From positions 1-37,528 of the forward strand of contig CALMJH010000060.1 of the NCBI GenBank assembly GCA_937864175.1: a stretch of DNA of 37,528 nt. The letters run 5' to 3'. The position numbers and the translations under genes are program-made. Positions within the stretch are counted from its first letter, which is position 1. Every line of letters begins with the position of its first letter. This document shows positions 15,356 through 23,770 of the stretch, one piece after another. This DNA is from an uncultured Burkholderiales bacterium. Lineage in GTDB: Bacteria; Pseudomonadota; Gammaproteobacteria; Burkholderiales; Burkholderiaceae_A. The notes under the pieces are model-generated. The model was not told where the DNA came from. It did not search any database and worked only from the letters and a program-made list of their open reading frames with translations.

Positions 15356-16687
15356 TTACTGGGGCATGGGGCCCCAGGCGGGGTTTCGGATACCAGCAGT
15401 GTCCACACTGATTCGCGTCCTGACCTTGCCGTCGACTGAGACTGCTGAGAGGGCCTCCCGACCGTTGACAAGACTGGAGAAGATGATCCATTTGCTGCTT
15501 GGTGCGAAGCTGGGGGAATCATCCTTCGGACCCTCGCTGACCAGGATCTCATCGCCACTGGCCAGGTCGCGCACACCAATCTGGAACCGTCCTGAGCGAC
15601 GGGCGACAAAGGCCATGATCTTGCCGTCGGGGCTGACCACTGGCCGGGCATTAAAAGACCCTTGAAAGCTGATGCGCTCTGGCTGGCCGGCGCCGTCGAC
15701 TGGGATTCGGTAGATTTGCGCGCTGCCGCCGCGGTCAGAGGTGAAGTAGAGATGTTTGCCATCAGCCGAAAAGCTCGGTTCGGTGTTAATCGTGCCCGAC
15801 TGGGTAATGCGCCTGAGACCGGAGCCGTCGAGATTGGCCGTGTAAATCTGGGAGCCTCCGTCTTTGGTGAGCACCACGGCAAGGCGGGTGCCGTCGGGCG
15901 ACCAGGCCGGCGAGGAGTTGCTGCCCCGATAGTTGGCCACGACGCTGCGTCGTCCAGTGGCCAACTCGTGGACGTAGACCACCGCCTTACCCGATTCAAA
16001 AGAGACGTAGGCAAGACGCTTGCCGTCGGGACTCCAGGCCAGGGAGATGATGGACTCGTTGCTTCGAAGGGCGGGCTGAGCGTTTTCTCCGTCGGAGTCT
16101 GCAATAAGCAGAACCTGCTGCCTGCCGTCACGTCGGACGTAAGCCAGACGGGTTGAGAAAAAGCCCGGTTCACCCGTGAGCTTTTCAAAGATGTAGTCCG
16201 CCATTCGATGGGCGGTTCTGCGAGCGTCAAGGTTGGTGGGAGCGGTAATCAGCGAGAGGCCACCGAGGTCGACGTTCTTGGTTGTGTCGATGAGACGAAA
16301 CCGCAAATCGACTCGACCATCGGGCAGCCGAGTGAGGCTTCCGAGGGTTACCGCCTGGGCCCCCTTGCCTCGCCACTGCATCGCGAAGTCTTGCCCAAGG
16401 TCGGTCCTTTCGGTCAGCGGCGGCGACTGGGGTGTTACGGGCAGAAGACTGAAGGCACCAGTGCGCCGGAGGTTCGCTGCAACGACTGCTTCTACCGTCT
16501 CGACAAAGACTCGGTCTGCGGGGTTGTCGGCCGGCATACTCAGCAGGGCCAGGCGGATGAGTTTTTCGCTGCCTGTGGTGATGTCAATCTTCAACCCATC
16601 TTGCGCCAAGGCAAGCGGGGCCAGCAGGCAAGCAATGACCATCCCCAGCAGACCCTGCCGGAGGAGGCGGAGAAGACGGTGGCACAT
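15356..16687 (-). CDS. tolB: Tol-Pal system protein TolB
   Basis: Periplasmic beta-propeller that bridges Pal and TolA. The 443-residue protein has a signal peptide (about 1-28, ending APLALAQ), an N-terminal alpha/beta domain (about 30-170) and propeller blades marked by WSPDGKRLAYVS, WSPDGTRLAVV, FSADGKHLYFTSD and SPDGKIMAFVA. I start at ATG 16687 because it yields the signal peptide; the upstream open frame lies over tolA. It starts 25 bases after tolA, the largest gap in the long operon, and that gap carries a -10 hexamer. Confidence 0.96.
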   Translation of the reverse strand: MCHRLLRLLRQGLLGMVIACLLAPLALAQDGLKIDITTGSEKLIRLALLSMPADNPADRVFVETVEAVVAANLRRTGAFSLLPVTPQSPPLTERTDLGQDFAMQWRGKGAQAVTLGSLTRLPDGRVDLRFRLIDTTKNVDLGGLSLITAPTNLDARRTAHRMADYIFEKLTGEPGFFSTRLAYVRRDGRQQVLLIADSDGENAQPALRSNESIISLAWSPDGKRLAYVSFESGKAVVYVHELATGRRSVVANYRGSNSSPAWSPDGTRLAVVLTKDGGSQIYTANLDGSGLRRITQSGTINTEPSFSADGKHLYFTSDRGGSAQIYRIPVDGAGQPERISFQGSFNARPVVSPDGKIMAFVARRSGRFQIGVRDLASGDEILVSEGPKDDSPSFAPSSKWIIFSSLVNGREALSAVSVDGKVRTRISVDTAGIRNPAWGPMPQ

Positions 16688-16694
16688 GGGCCAC

Positions 16695-16700
16695 AGTATA
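16695..16700 (-). promoter_or_regulatory. Possible internal promoter upstream of tolB
   Basis: TATACT (5 of 6) on the minus strand lies 7 bases before the tolB ATG. TCGAAA (4 of 6 to TTGACA) lies 16 bases further upstream, at 16722-16717. A transcript would start at the ATG itself. Separate transcription of tolB-pal from tolQRA is known in enterics and Pseudomonas, which makes a promoter here plausible. Confidence 0.5.
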
Positions 16701-16712
16701 CGGACAGAAGAC

Positions 16713-17570
16713 TTAATTTCGATGTCGGAGATCGATGGTGATTTCACGGACACCGTCCGGGGGTTTGGGCAGTGTCTGCAGCTCCTCCAAGGCGCGAAGC
16801 ACAGCCGCATCGTAGGCTGGCGCATTGCTGCCCGTTTTTTTCAGGACCCGGGTGATTTCGCCGGTTGGAAGAAACCGAATGACCAAAGAGAGGTCGGACG
16901 TGTCTGCGCCCTTGTAGAGAACACGCCCTCGAATGGCCGCCCTCACCTTGTCCATCCATTCGGCCTCGCGTCCTGAACGAGCGCCCTGGGCTGCGCCATT
17001 GGCCACGCCGGCCTTGGTCTCGCTGTCCTTGCCCTTGGCTTGCGGCTTGGCCTTGGCGTCGAGGCCCAGGCGAGCCAACTCGGCCTCACGCTGCTGCGCC
17101 AGGCGCTTGGCGCTGGCCTGTTCTTGCTGGGCCGCTGCCTTCTCCTTTGCTGCCTTTTCCTTGTCCGCTTTTTCTTTGGCAGTCTTCTCCTTTAGAGCCT
17201 TCTCCCTTAGCGCCTTCTCTTTGGCGGCGAGGTCGCGTTCAGCTTGTTCACGCTCGGCCTGCGCCTTTTTCTTTTTGGCAAGGGCCAATTCCGCCTCGGC
17301 AGCCTCTGGGTCGGGCTGGGCAGGCTTGGGGGGCTCTGGTGCTGGCTCGGTTTTAGGGGTCGGTCTGGCGGCTGGTTTCTCGGGAGGAAGGCTCGACCAG
17401 AGCTCTGCCTGGACGGGCTCCGTCGGCTCGGTGCTCCAGTGCAGCGAGACCACCAGCGCAAGTACGAGCAGAAGGTGGACCCCAATCGAGGCCCCAATGG
17501 CCCGCAGACTCTCTCCTCTGGCGGATCGGTCTCCGAGCCAGTCGTGTGGATGCAGGCCGAGACTGGTCAA
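16713..17570 (-). CDS. tolA: Tol-Pal system protein TolA
   Basis: Inner-membrane protein that carries proton-motive-force energy from TolQR across the periplasm. The 285-residue protein has one membrane helix (about 26-43), a proline-rich stretch (about 62-85), a long Lys/Ala/Glu-rich helix (about 88-165) and the C-terminal TolA/TonB-like domain (about 200-285, with WMDKVRAAIRGR). It must start at TTG 17570, as no ATG precedes the membrane helix. It is shorter than E. coli TolA (421) because the helical domain is shorter, as is usual in betaproteobacteria. Confidence 0.93.
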   Translation of the reverse strand: MTSLGLHPHDWLGDRSARGESLRAIGASIGVHLLLVLALVVSLHWSTEPTEPVQAELWSSLPPEKPAARPTPKTEPAPEPPKPAQPDPEAAEAELALAKKKKAQAEREQAERDLAAKEKALREKALKEKTAKEKADKEKAAKEKAAAQQEQASAKRLAQQREAELARLGLDAKAKPQAKGKDSETKAGVANGAAQGARSGREAEWMDKVRAAIRGRVLYKGADTSDLSLVIRFLPTGEITRVLKKTGSNAPAYDAAVLRALEELQTLPKPPDGVREITIDLRHRN

Positions 17571-17579
17571 GGGGCTAGC

Positions 17580-18011
17580 CTACTGCTGACGAACTGCCAG
17601 GCCCACGCGGCCAAGGCCTGCCGACTGGAGTTGACTGAGTACCTGAGCCACGCGCTCGTAGAGCACCTCTCGCTCGGCCAAGAGAATGATGGGCGTGTTG
17701 GGTTGGGTGGCCAAGGACCGGACAGTCTCGTTAATTTGCGCCCGACTGACCTGGATTTCTTGGGCGCCCTGCTCGCGTTTGCGGACCGCATGACTGCCGT
17801 CTTTTTTAAGGATGACCTCGATGGCGGTGGGTGGATCCTGGGAGGCCGCTCCTACCCGCGGCAGGTCGATGTTGCCCGTCACGATCATGGGGGCCGTCAC
17901 CATGAAGATGATCAGCAGAACCAGTGTGACGTCAATGTAAGGCACGACATTGATCTCGCTCATCATGCGACGACGCTTGCCACGAAACTGAACCGAAGAG
18001 CCGCCCGCCAT
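17580..18011 (-). CDS. tolR: Tol-Pal system protein TolR
   Basis: ExbD/TolR family component of the TolQR proton channel. The 143-residue protein has a single membrane helix near the N-terminus (about 20-42) with the essential proton-carrying aspartate in VVPYIDVTL (Asp26), followed by a periplasmic domain. It starts 3 bases after tolQ and ends 9 bases before tolA. Length matches the family. Confidence 0.96.
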   Translation of the reverse strand: MAGGSSVQFRGKRRRMMSEINVVPYIDVTLVLLIIFMVTAPMIVTGNIDLPRVGAASQDPPTAIEVILKKDGSHAVRKREQGAQEIQVSRAQINETVRSLATQPNTPIILLAEREVLYERVAQVLSQLQSAGLGRVGLAVRQQ

Positions 18012-18014
18012 GGT

Positions 18015-18689
18015 CTAGGCCTGCCGATGAAGGATGTTGGAGAACTCTTCCATGAAGGTCTCGAAGCGGATGGAGAGCCGATCGATCTCGGTGGCAAAGC
18101 GGTTGTAGGCCACGACCGCTGGAATGGCGGCAAACAGGCCGATGGCCGTGGCCACCAGGGCCTCTGCAATACCAGGGGCCACACTAGCCAGCGTGGCTTG
18201 CTGGATGTTGGCCAGCCCTGTGAAGGCATGCATGATGCCCCAGACCGTCCCAAAGAGACCAATGTAAGGCGAGACTGAACCCGCGGTCGCCAGAAAAGGC
18301 AGGCCATGCTCCAGAGTGTCGAACTCCCGTTGGCTGGTGGCACGCATCGCCCGCCGGGCACCGTCGAGCAGGCCGTTGGCCTCGGTACGCCCCTGCTGCC
18401 GAAGTTTTAGAAACTCTCGCATGCCGGCCTCGAAGACTTTGGAGAGGCCATCGCCGTAGTCGCCCTTTTGCGACTGGTCGTAGAGCTGAAGAAGGTCACC
18501 GCCAGACCAGAAGGCCTTCTCGAAGTCCTCCGTCTCCTGGCCGGCCCGGCGTAGGGACTGGAATTTTTTAAAGATGGTGGCCCAGGAGCTAATGGAGATG
18601 ACGATCAGCAGCAGCATGACCAGCTGGACGGGCAGGCTGGCCTGAAGGACAAGGCTAAGAACGGAGAGGTCGGCGTTGGCTGGTGTCAT
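18015..18689 (-). CDS. tolQ: Tol-Pal system protein TolQ
   Basis: MotA/TolQ/ExbB family channel subunit. The 224-residue protein has three membrane helices (about 13-35, 125-150 and 165-190), with the conserved GLFGTVWGIMHAF at the second and ATAIGLFAAIPAVVAYN at the third. It begins 14 bases after ruvB, with no ribosome-binding site evident. The thioesterase gene ybgC, which precedes tolQ in many proteobacteria, is absent here. Confidence 0.96.
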   Translation of the reverse strand: MTPANADLSVLSLVLQASLPVQLVMLLLIVISISSWATIFKKFQSLRRAGQETEDFEKAFWSGGDLLQLYDQSQKGDYGDGLSKVFEAGMREFLKLRQQGRTEANGLLDGARRAMRATSQREFDTLEHGLPFLATAGSVSPYIGLFGTVWGIMHAFTGLANIQQATLASVAPGIAEALVATAIGLFAAIPAVVAYNRFATEIDRLSIRFETFMEEFSNILHRQA

Positions 18690-18703
18690 GAGGGGGAGGG
18701 TGG

Positions 18704-19789
18704 TTAGAAGAGTGGGTCGGTCGCGGTGGGATTGAGGCCGGTGGGCATGGGACGGCCAAGGTGTTGCCAGGCGGCTGGGGTAGCCATCCGGCCGCGGGGG
18801 GTGCGCTGCAGGTAGCCCTGCTGGATGAGATAGGGCTCGAGGACGTCTTCGATGGTCTCCTTGGCCTCCCCAATAGCAGCAGCGAGGTTGTCGAGCCCGA
18901 CTGGGCCGCCCCCAAATTTCTCGATGATGGCCATCAGGAGCTTCTGGTCCATGAGGTCAAAGCCCAGACGATCCACCTCGAGCATGGCCAGGGCCGCATC
19001 GGCGACCGCTGCGGTAATGGTAGGGGCCTCTTTGACCTGCGCAAAGTCCCGGACTCGTCTCAGCAGTCGGTTGGCGATTCGTGGGGTGCCACGCGACCGC
19101 TTGGCAATCTCTGCGGCTCCGTCTTCACTGAGTTGGAGCTTGAGCAGACCGGCTGAACGTTGAAGAATGACTTGAAGGTCTTGGGCCCCATAAAACTCAA
19201 GTCGAGAGACGATCCCGAAGCGGTCTCGGAGTGGGTTGGTCAGCATGCCCGCTCGGGTGGTTGCTCCCACCAGGGTGAAGGGCTGCAGGTCGAGCTTGAT
19301 GCTGCGGGCTGCAGGCCCCTCGCCAATCATGATGTCGATTTGGTAGTCCTCTAGAGCGGGATAGAGGACCTCCTCGACCACAGGACTGAGTCGATGAATC
19401 TCATCGATGAAGAGTACGTCGTTGCGCTCGAGATTGGTCAGCAGAGCAGCCAGGTCGCCGGGGCGCTCAAGGACAGGACCCGACGTCTGCCGCAGGTTGA
19501 CGCCAAGCTCTTTGGCCAGGATGTGGGCCAGGGTGGTCTTGCCCAGCCCCGGCGGACCAAAGAGCAGGACGTGGTCCAGAGCCTCCGCCCGTTGCTTGGC
19601 CGCCTGAATAAAAATCTCGAGCTGGGCCTTGACCTTCGGCTGGCCAATGTAGTCCGCGAGCCGCTGAGGCCGCAGGGCTCTCTCGAAATTTTCTTCGTTG
19701 GGACTGGCCGCCTTGCCACTGACCATGCGGTCTTCTCCGAAGGCAGCGCTGGTGGTGGGCAGGGGGGCCAGATCGTCGTGTTCGATCAT
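18704..19789 (-). CDS. ruvB: Holliday junction branch migration ATPase RuvB
   Basis: AAA+ motor that, with RuvA, drives branch migration of Holliday junctions in recombination repair. The 361-residue protein has Walker A GPPGLGKT (78-85), Walker B with FIDEIHR (about 125-131), sensor 1 GATTRAGM, an arginine-finger region and a C-terminal winged helix (about 280-350) with YLQRTPRGR. Length is typical. It lies 10 bases after ruvA and 14 before tolQ. Confidence 0.97.
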   Translation of the reverse strand: MIEHDDLAPLPTTSAAFGEDRMVSGKAASPNEENFERALRPQRLADYIGQPKVKAQLEIFIQAAKQRAEALDHVLLFGPPGLGKTTLAHILAKELGVNLRQTSGPVLERPGDLAALLTNLERNDVLFIDEIHRLSPVVEEVLYPALEDYQIDIMIGEGPAARSIKLDLQPFTLVGATTRAGMLTNPLRDRFGIVSRLEFYGAQDLQVILQRSAGLLKLQLSEDGAAEIAKRSRGTPRIANRLLRRVRDFAQVKEAPTITAAVADAALAMLEVDRLGFDLMDQKLLMAIIEKFGGGPVGLDNLAAAIGEAKETIEDVLEPYLIQQGYLQRTPRGRMATPAAWQHLGRPMPTGLNPTATDPLF

Positions 19790-19799
19790 GGCCCACAGT

Positions 19800-20381
19800 T
19801 TAACGGGCTAGGGACTTGAGTGCGCCGCGGATGGCGTCGGAGACGCTGGGGGCCGCCGCACTGGCCTTGGCCGCTGCCAGGGCCTCTTTCTCGGAATATC
19901 CAAGGGCCAGCAGGGCCTGGAGGACTTCTGTCTGCTGGTCTGACTGAGGACCGCTGGCCTGCCCAACCCCTGGAAGCGCCTGTCCGAGCCGTCCTTTGAG
20001 CTCCAGGACCAGCCGCTCGGCTGTCTTCTTGCCGATGCCTGGCACCCGGGTGAGCAGCGCCACCTCTTGCAGTGTGACTGCCTGGACGAGCTGGTCGACG
20101 CTCAAGCCTGAGAGAACCGCCAGGCCGATACGAGGTCCCACGCCGGAGATGCGAATGAGCTCTCGAAAGGCCTGACGCTCTGCTGGTGTTGCAAAGCCAT
20201 AGAGCAGGTGGGCATCCTCGCGGACCACAAGGTGGGTCAGCAGAACCACGGGCTGGCCTACCTCGGGCAGGCTGTAAAAGGTGGACATGGGTACTTCGAC
20301 CTCATAGCCCAGGCCCTGGACATCGACCAGGAGGCTTGGCGGGGTCTTGGCCAGCAGCTGGCCAGCGAGTCGACTAATCAT
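19800..20381 (-). CDS. ruvA: Holliday junction DNA-binding protein RuvA
   Basis: Tetrameric junction-binding partner of RuvB. The 193-residue protein has the N-terminal OB fold ([10 protein letters not shown]...), two helix-hairpin-helix motifs ([10 protein letters not shown] and [12 protein letters not shown], about 70-125), a flexible Gln/Pro linker and the C-terminal RuvB-binding domain. The ATG at 20381 overlaps the ruvC stop as ATGA and gives the canonical N-terminus; the frame is open 11 codons further but inside ruvC. Confidence 0.97.
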   Translation of the reverse strand: MISRLAGQLLAKTPPSLLVDVQGLGYEVEVPMSTFYSLPEVGQPVVLLTHLVVREDAHLLYGFATPAERQAFRELIRISGVGPRIGLAVLSGLSVDQLVQAVTLQEVALLTRVPGIGKKTAERLVLELKGRLGQALPGVGQASGPQSDQQTEVLQALLALGYSEKEALAAAKASAAAPSVSDAIRGALKSLAR

Positions 20382-20863
20382 GGCGTCTGAGCATGCCAGA
20401 AGGCCAGGGCACATGCCAGCGCATCTGCGGCATCGCTGCTCGGGGGTCGGGGCAAGGACAGCAGGCGGCAGACCATGTGGGCCACCTGGGCCTTGTCGGC
20501 CCGTCCCGTTCCAACGATGGACTGCTTGATTTTGAGTGGGGTGAGTTCCTTGACCTCGATGTTGGTGGCGGCCAGGGCTGCGATTGCAACTCCACGCGCC
20601 TGGCCCAGTGAGAGGGTGGACTTTGGGTTGACGTTCACAAAGACCCGCTCCACCACTGCGATCTCGGGTTGGTAGCTGGCCAGCAGTTCTGTCAGGCTGG
20701 CGTAGAGCGACTTCAGGCGGTCGGCCTCGGAGAGCGAGACCGGTGGGCGAATCACCCCACTGGCCAGGTAGGTCACCTGGTGCCGCCCTACAACCTCAAT
20801 GAGTCCAAAGCCAGTGCACCGCAGGCCTGGGTCGATGCCAAGAATGCGAAGTGCCTTGGTCAA
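20378..20863 (-). CDS. ruvC: Crossover junction endodeoxyribonuclease RuvC
   Basis: Dimeric resolvase that cuts Holliday junctions symmetrically. The 161-residue protein retains all four acidic catalytic residues: Asp11 (LGIDPG), Glu72 (VVERVF), Asp144 and Asp147 ([10 protein letters not shown]). Initiation is at TTG (20863), whose last bases form a TTGA overlap with the purH stop codon; no ATG or GTG gives a complete N-terminus. It leads the ruvC-ruvA-ruvB trio. Confidence 0.95.
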   Translation of the reverse strand: MTKALRILGIDPGLRCTGFGLIEVVGRHQVTYLASGVIRPPVSLSEADRLKSLYASLTELLASYQPEIAVVERVFVNVNPKSTLSLGQARGVAIAALAATNIEVKELTPLKIKQSIVGTGRADKAQVAHMVCRLLSLPRPPSSDAADALACALAFWHAQTP

Positions 20864-22527
20864 TGCCGGAAGTGCCGCATGCCCGTGAAGACCATGGCCA
20901 GACCTCGCTCATTGGCCGCCGCAATCACCTCATCGTCGCGCACAGAGCCGCCGGGCTGCACGACTGCAACAGCCCCAGCATCGGCCACCACGTCCAGGCC
21001 ATCTCGGAAGGGAAAGAAGGCATCGCTGGCGACGACCGTACCCACCAGGGAGAGTTGGGCGTGCTGGGCTTTGATCGAGGCAATTCGGGCTGAGTCGAGC
21101 CTACTCATCTGGCCGGCTCCCACGCCCATCGTCATGCCGTCGGCGCAGAAGACAATGGCATTACTCTTGACCCAGGTGGCGACTTTCCAGGCGAAGAGCA
21201 GGTCTTGGAGTTGGGCTGGCGTTGGCTGCTTTAGGGTGACGCAACGCAGGTCCTGGGCCGCAAGGGTGTTGCGGTCTGGCGTCTGCAGAAGCAGGCCACC
21301 GCTGACGCGTTTGATGTCGAGTCCACTGCTGATGGCATCGGCCCGGCCAAGCGGGACTTCCAGCAGCCGAAGGTTTTGTTTGGCGCCAAAGACTGTCAGT
21401 GCCGCCGGGCTGAAGGACGGAGCGATGATGACTTCTGCAAACTGCTGACCAATGGCTTGTGCACAGGCCTCATCGACCTCGGTGTTAAAGGCCAGAATGC
21501 CACCGAAGGCAGAGGTGGGATCGGTCTTGAAGGCTCGCTGGTAGGCCTCCAGGGCGGTGGCGCCGAGGGCAACTCCACATGGGTTGGCATGTTTCACAAT
21601 GACGCAGGCTGGACCCTCGAAGCTCCGGACGCAGGACCAGGCGGCATCGGCGTCTGCCACGTTGTTAAATGAGAGTTCTTTGCCCTGGCGTTGGATGTAG
21701 CCCCCAAGACAGCCCAGCTGGGCATTGGGGTCGGTGTAAAAGGCAGCCGCCTGATGTGGATTTTCGCCGTAGCGCATGGCCTGACGGCGGATGACCTGCA
21801 GGCTGTAAATAGCGGGCAGGCCACTGGCACTCGCAGGGTCTTGGCCCTCGATCGTGTTGGCGGTGGCGTTGAGAGTCTGCGCATCTGGCTCGGGCAGGGC
21901 CGTCAGGAAGTTTGCGATAGCACCATCGTAGGCAGCCGTGTGGGCGAAGGCCTTCGCGGCAAGCCTCTGGCGGGTGGCAAAAGACAGCGCACTGCCGTGT
22001 GTCCGGAGCTCCTGGACCAGACTGGCATAGTCAGACGGCTCGACCACAACGGTGACGGCATCATGGTTTTTGGCGGCTGCACGCAGCATCGCCGGCCCTC
22101 CGATGTCGATGTTTTCTACCACCTCCTGGTAGCCGACTCCCGGCTTGTGGAGCGTCTCGCGAAAGGGGTAGAGGTTCACCACCAGCAGGTCGATGGTTGC
22201 AATACCCGCCTGCTGGAGTTGGGCCAGGTGGGCGGGAAGGTCACGCCGCGCCAGGAGGCCTCCGTGGACGGCAGGATGAAGGGTCTTCACGCGTCCGTCG
22301 AGCATCTCTGGAAAACCCGTCAGCGCGTCGACTGCCGTGACCGGAAGGCCTGCCTCGGCAATAGCCTTGGCGGTACCTCCGGTGGAGACAAGGACGATCC
22401 CCAGACTGTGGAGTTCGCGGGCCAACTCCACCAGGCCGGTCTTGTCGGAGACCGACAGCAGGGCGCGACCAATGGGCATACGGTTGGGCCGAGCGCTGCC
22501 CAGCATGTTTTGAGACAACTGAACCAT
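20860..22527 (-). CDS. purH: Bifunctional AICAR formyltransferase/IMP cyclohydrolase (PurH)
   Basis: Catalyses the last two steps of de novo IMP synthesis. The protein has the N-terminal MGS-like cyclohydrolase domain (starting [15 protein letters not shown], with STGGTAKAI) and the C-terminal transformylase domain with the catalytic [11 protein letters not shown]. With the ATG at 22527, which overlaps the fis stop as TAATG, it has 555 residues and an extra 16-residue leader compared with a start at 22479 (MPIGRALLS, 539 residues). Family members are about 525-530, so the later start may be used. Finding purH after fis and dusB is usual in Burkholderiales. Confidence 0.95.
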   Translation of the reverse strand: MVQLSQNMLGSARPNRMPIGRALLSVSDKTGLVELARELHSLGIVLVSTGGTAKAIAEAGLPVTAVDALTGFPEMLDGRVKTLHPAVHGGLLARRDLPAHLAQLQQAGIATIDLLVVNLYPFRETLHKPGVGYQEVVENIDIGGPAMLRAAAKNHDAVTVVVEPSDYASLVQELRTHGSALSFATRQRLAAKAFAHTAAYDGAIANFLTALPEPDAQTLNATANTIEGQDPASASGLPAIYSLQVIRRQAMRYGENPHQAAAFYTDPNAQLGCLGGYIQRQGKELSFNNVADADAAWSCVRSFEGPACVIVKHANPCGVALGATALEAYQRAFKTDPTSAFGGILAFNTEVDEACAQAIGQQFAEVIIAPSFSPAALTVFGAKQNLRLLEVPLGRADAISSGLDIKRVSGGLLLQTPDRNTLAAQDLRCVTLKQPTPAQLQDLLFAWKVATWVKSNAIVFCADGMTMGVGAGQMSRLDSARIASIKAQHAQLSLVGTVVASDAFFPFRDGLDVVADAGAVAVVQPGGSVRDDEVIAAANERGLAMVFTGMRHFRH

Positions 22528-22796
22528 TACGACTCCAGTTTGATTTGGTATTGCGAGAGTTTTTTTCGAAGGGTGTTTCGGGAGAGTCCCAGGAGCTCGG
22601 CTGTCTTGCTGAAATTGCCCTGGCACTTGCCCAGGGCATAGCGCAGGAGGGCCGGCTCGATAACCTGGACCACCATCTCATGAATGGGGTGAGGCTTCTG
22701 GTCGCCCAACTGTTCAAAGTAGAGGTCGAGGCAGGCCACAAGGGTTTTGTCGAGGGCGGGGCGCGGATCAACCGCTTGGTTGGGTGGTGCAGTCAT
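22527..22796 (-). CDS. fis: Fis family DNA-binding protein
   Basis: Nucleoid-associated regulator of rRNA and other genes. The 89-residue protein has the Fis C-terminal helix-turn-helix with [23 protein letters not shown] (split around residues 58-80). It is slightly shorter than E. coli Fis (98). It is coupled to dusB by an ATGA overlap, the classical dusB-fis pair, and to purH by TAATG. The Lys-Lys codons of the recognition helix make a run of seven A that forms a slippery heptamer. Confidence 0.94.
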   Translation of the reverse strand: MTAPPNQAVDPRPALDKTLVACLDLYFEQLGDQKPHPIHEMVVQVIEPALLRYALGKCQGNFSKTAELLGLSRNTLRKKLSQYQIKLES

Positions 22797-23770
22797 GCAG
22801 CTTTTAAGAAGAAGTCGTCCAGGCAGCGAAGCTGATCGTCGACCGTCTCCGCAGCCTGAAGGATATCCCGAAACGACCGCACGCCCGGCAGCCCTCTGAG
22901 GTACCAGGCGATGTGCTTACGGGCCGATCGGACTCCGCGTTCTTCGCCGTAAAAGGCGTAGTGGTCGAGGAGGTGGTCTCGAAGCCATTGGGCGATCTCG
23001 GCCTCGGTGGGGTCGGGCAGTTCTTCACCGGTCTTGAGGAAATGGTCGACCTGCCGAAATATCCAAGGTCTCCCCTGGGCGGCCCGACCAATCATGACGG
23101 CATCCGCACCCGTCAAGCGCAGGACCTGATGGGCCTTGCGAGGGCTGTCAATGTCACCGTTGGCCACTACGGGGATCCGCAGGCGTTGCTTCACCTCTGC
23201 GATGGTCTCGTACTCGGCCTCCCCCATGTACTTGTCCTCGCGGGTTCGTCCATGAATGGTGACCATGGCAATGCCGGCGTCTTGGGCCATCTGGGCAATT
23301 CGCAGAGCATTTTTGTTGGCCCGATTCCAGCCGGTCCGCATCTTGAGGGTGACCGGAACATCGGTGCCGCGCACGGACGCGACGACCGCCTGCAGAATCT
23401 GGCCCACCAGCTTCTCGTCTTGCAGGAGTGCAGAGCCCGCAGCCTTGTTGCAGACCTTCTTGGCCGGACAGCCCATGTTGAGGTCAATGATCTCCGCGCC
23501 CCGTTCAACGTTAAAGGCGGCAGCCTGGGCCATCATGGCGGGATCGCCTCCCGCAATCTGGACGGCCTTGGGCGAGGGCTCGCCCTCATGGTTGATGCGA
23601 CGGCTGGTTTTTTCGGTGGCCCAGAGCAGGGCATTGCTGGCCGCCATCTCGCCGACGGCGTAGGCCAGGCCTAGCCTTTTGCAGAGCTGACGGTAGGGCC
23701 GGTCGGTCACGCCAGCCATGGGTGCCGCAAAGACCTGGCTGTCGATCGTGTGCCGCCCGAGTTGAATCAC
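22793..23770 (-). CDS. dusB: tRNA-dihydrouridine synthase B (DusB)
   Basis: FMN enzyme that reduces uridine 17 in the tRNA D-loop using NADPH. The 325-residue TIM-barrel protein has AAPMAGVTDRPYR near the N-terminus, the catalytic cysteine in NMGCPAKKV (Cys101), then VTLKMRTGW and IHGRTRE, and a C-terminal helical domain. It starts at GTG (23770), overlapping the pepP stop as GTGA. DusB is preferred over DusA/C because of the adjacent fis and the motif context. Confidence 0.94.
   Translation of the reverse strand: MIQLGRHTIDSQVFAAPMAGVTDRPYRQLCKRLGLAYAVGEMAASNALLWATEKTSRRINHEGEPSPKAVQIAGGDPAMMAQAAAFNVERGAEIIDLNMGCPAKKVCNKAAGSALLQDEKLVGQILQAVVASVRGTDVPVTLKMRTGWNRANKNALRIAQMAQDAGIAMVTIHGRTREDKYMGEAEYETIAEVKQRLRIPVVANGDIDSPRKAHQVLRLTGADAVMIGRAAQGRPWIFRQVDHFLKTGEELPDPTEAEIAQWLRDHLLDHYAFYGEERGVRSARKHIAWYLRGLPGVRSFRDILQAAETVDDQLRCLDDFFLKAA

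Noticed and set aside
15268-16230. A 320-codon minus-strand frame overlapping tolB and pal.
   Set aside because: It is a shifted frame of tolB with low-complexity Arg/Ser/Pro content and no family resemblance; TolB and Pal explain the region fully.
22480-22527. A new short domain at the N-terminus of PurH.
   Set aside because: The 16 extra residues have no hydrophobic or conserved pattern, and a start at 22479 gives a normal-length enzyme; a start-site ambiguity explains it.
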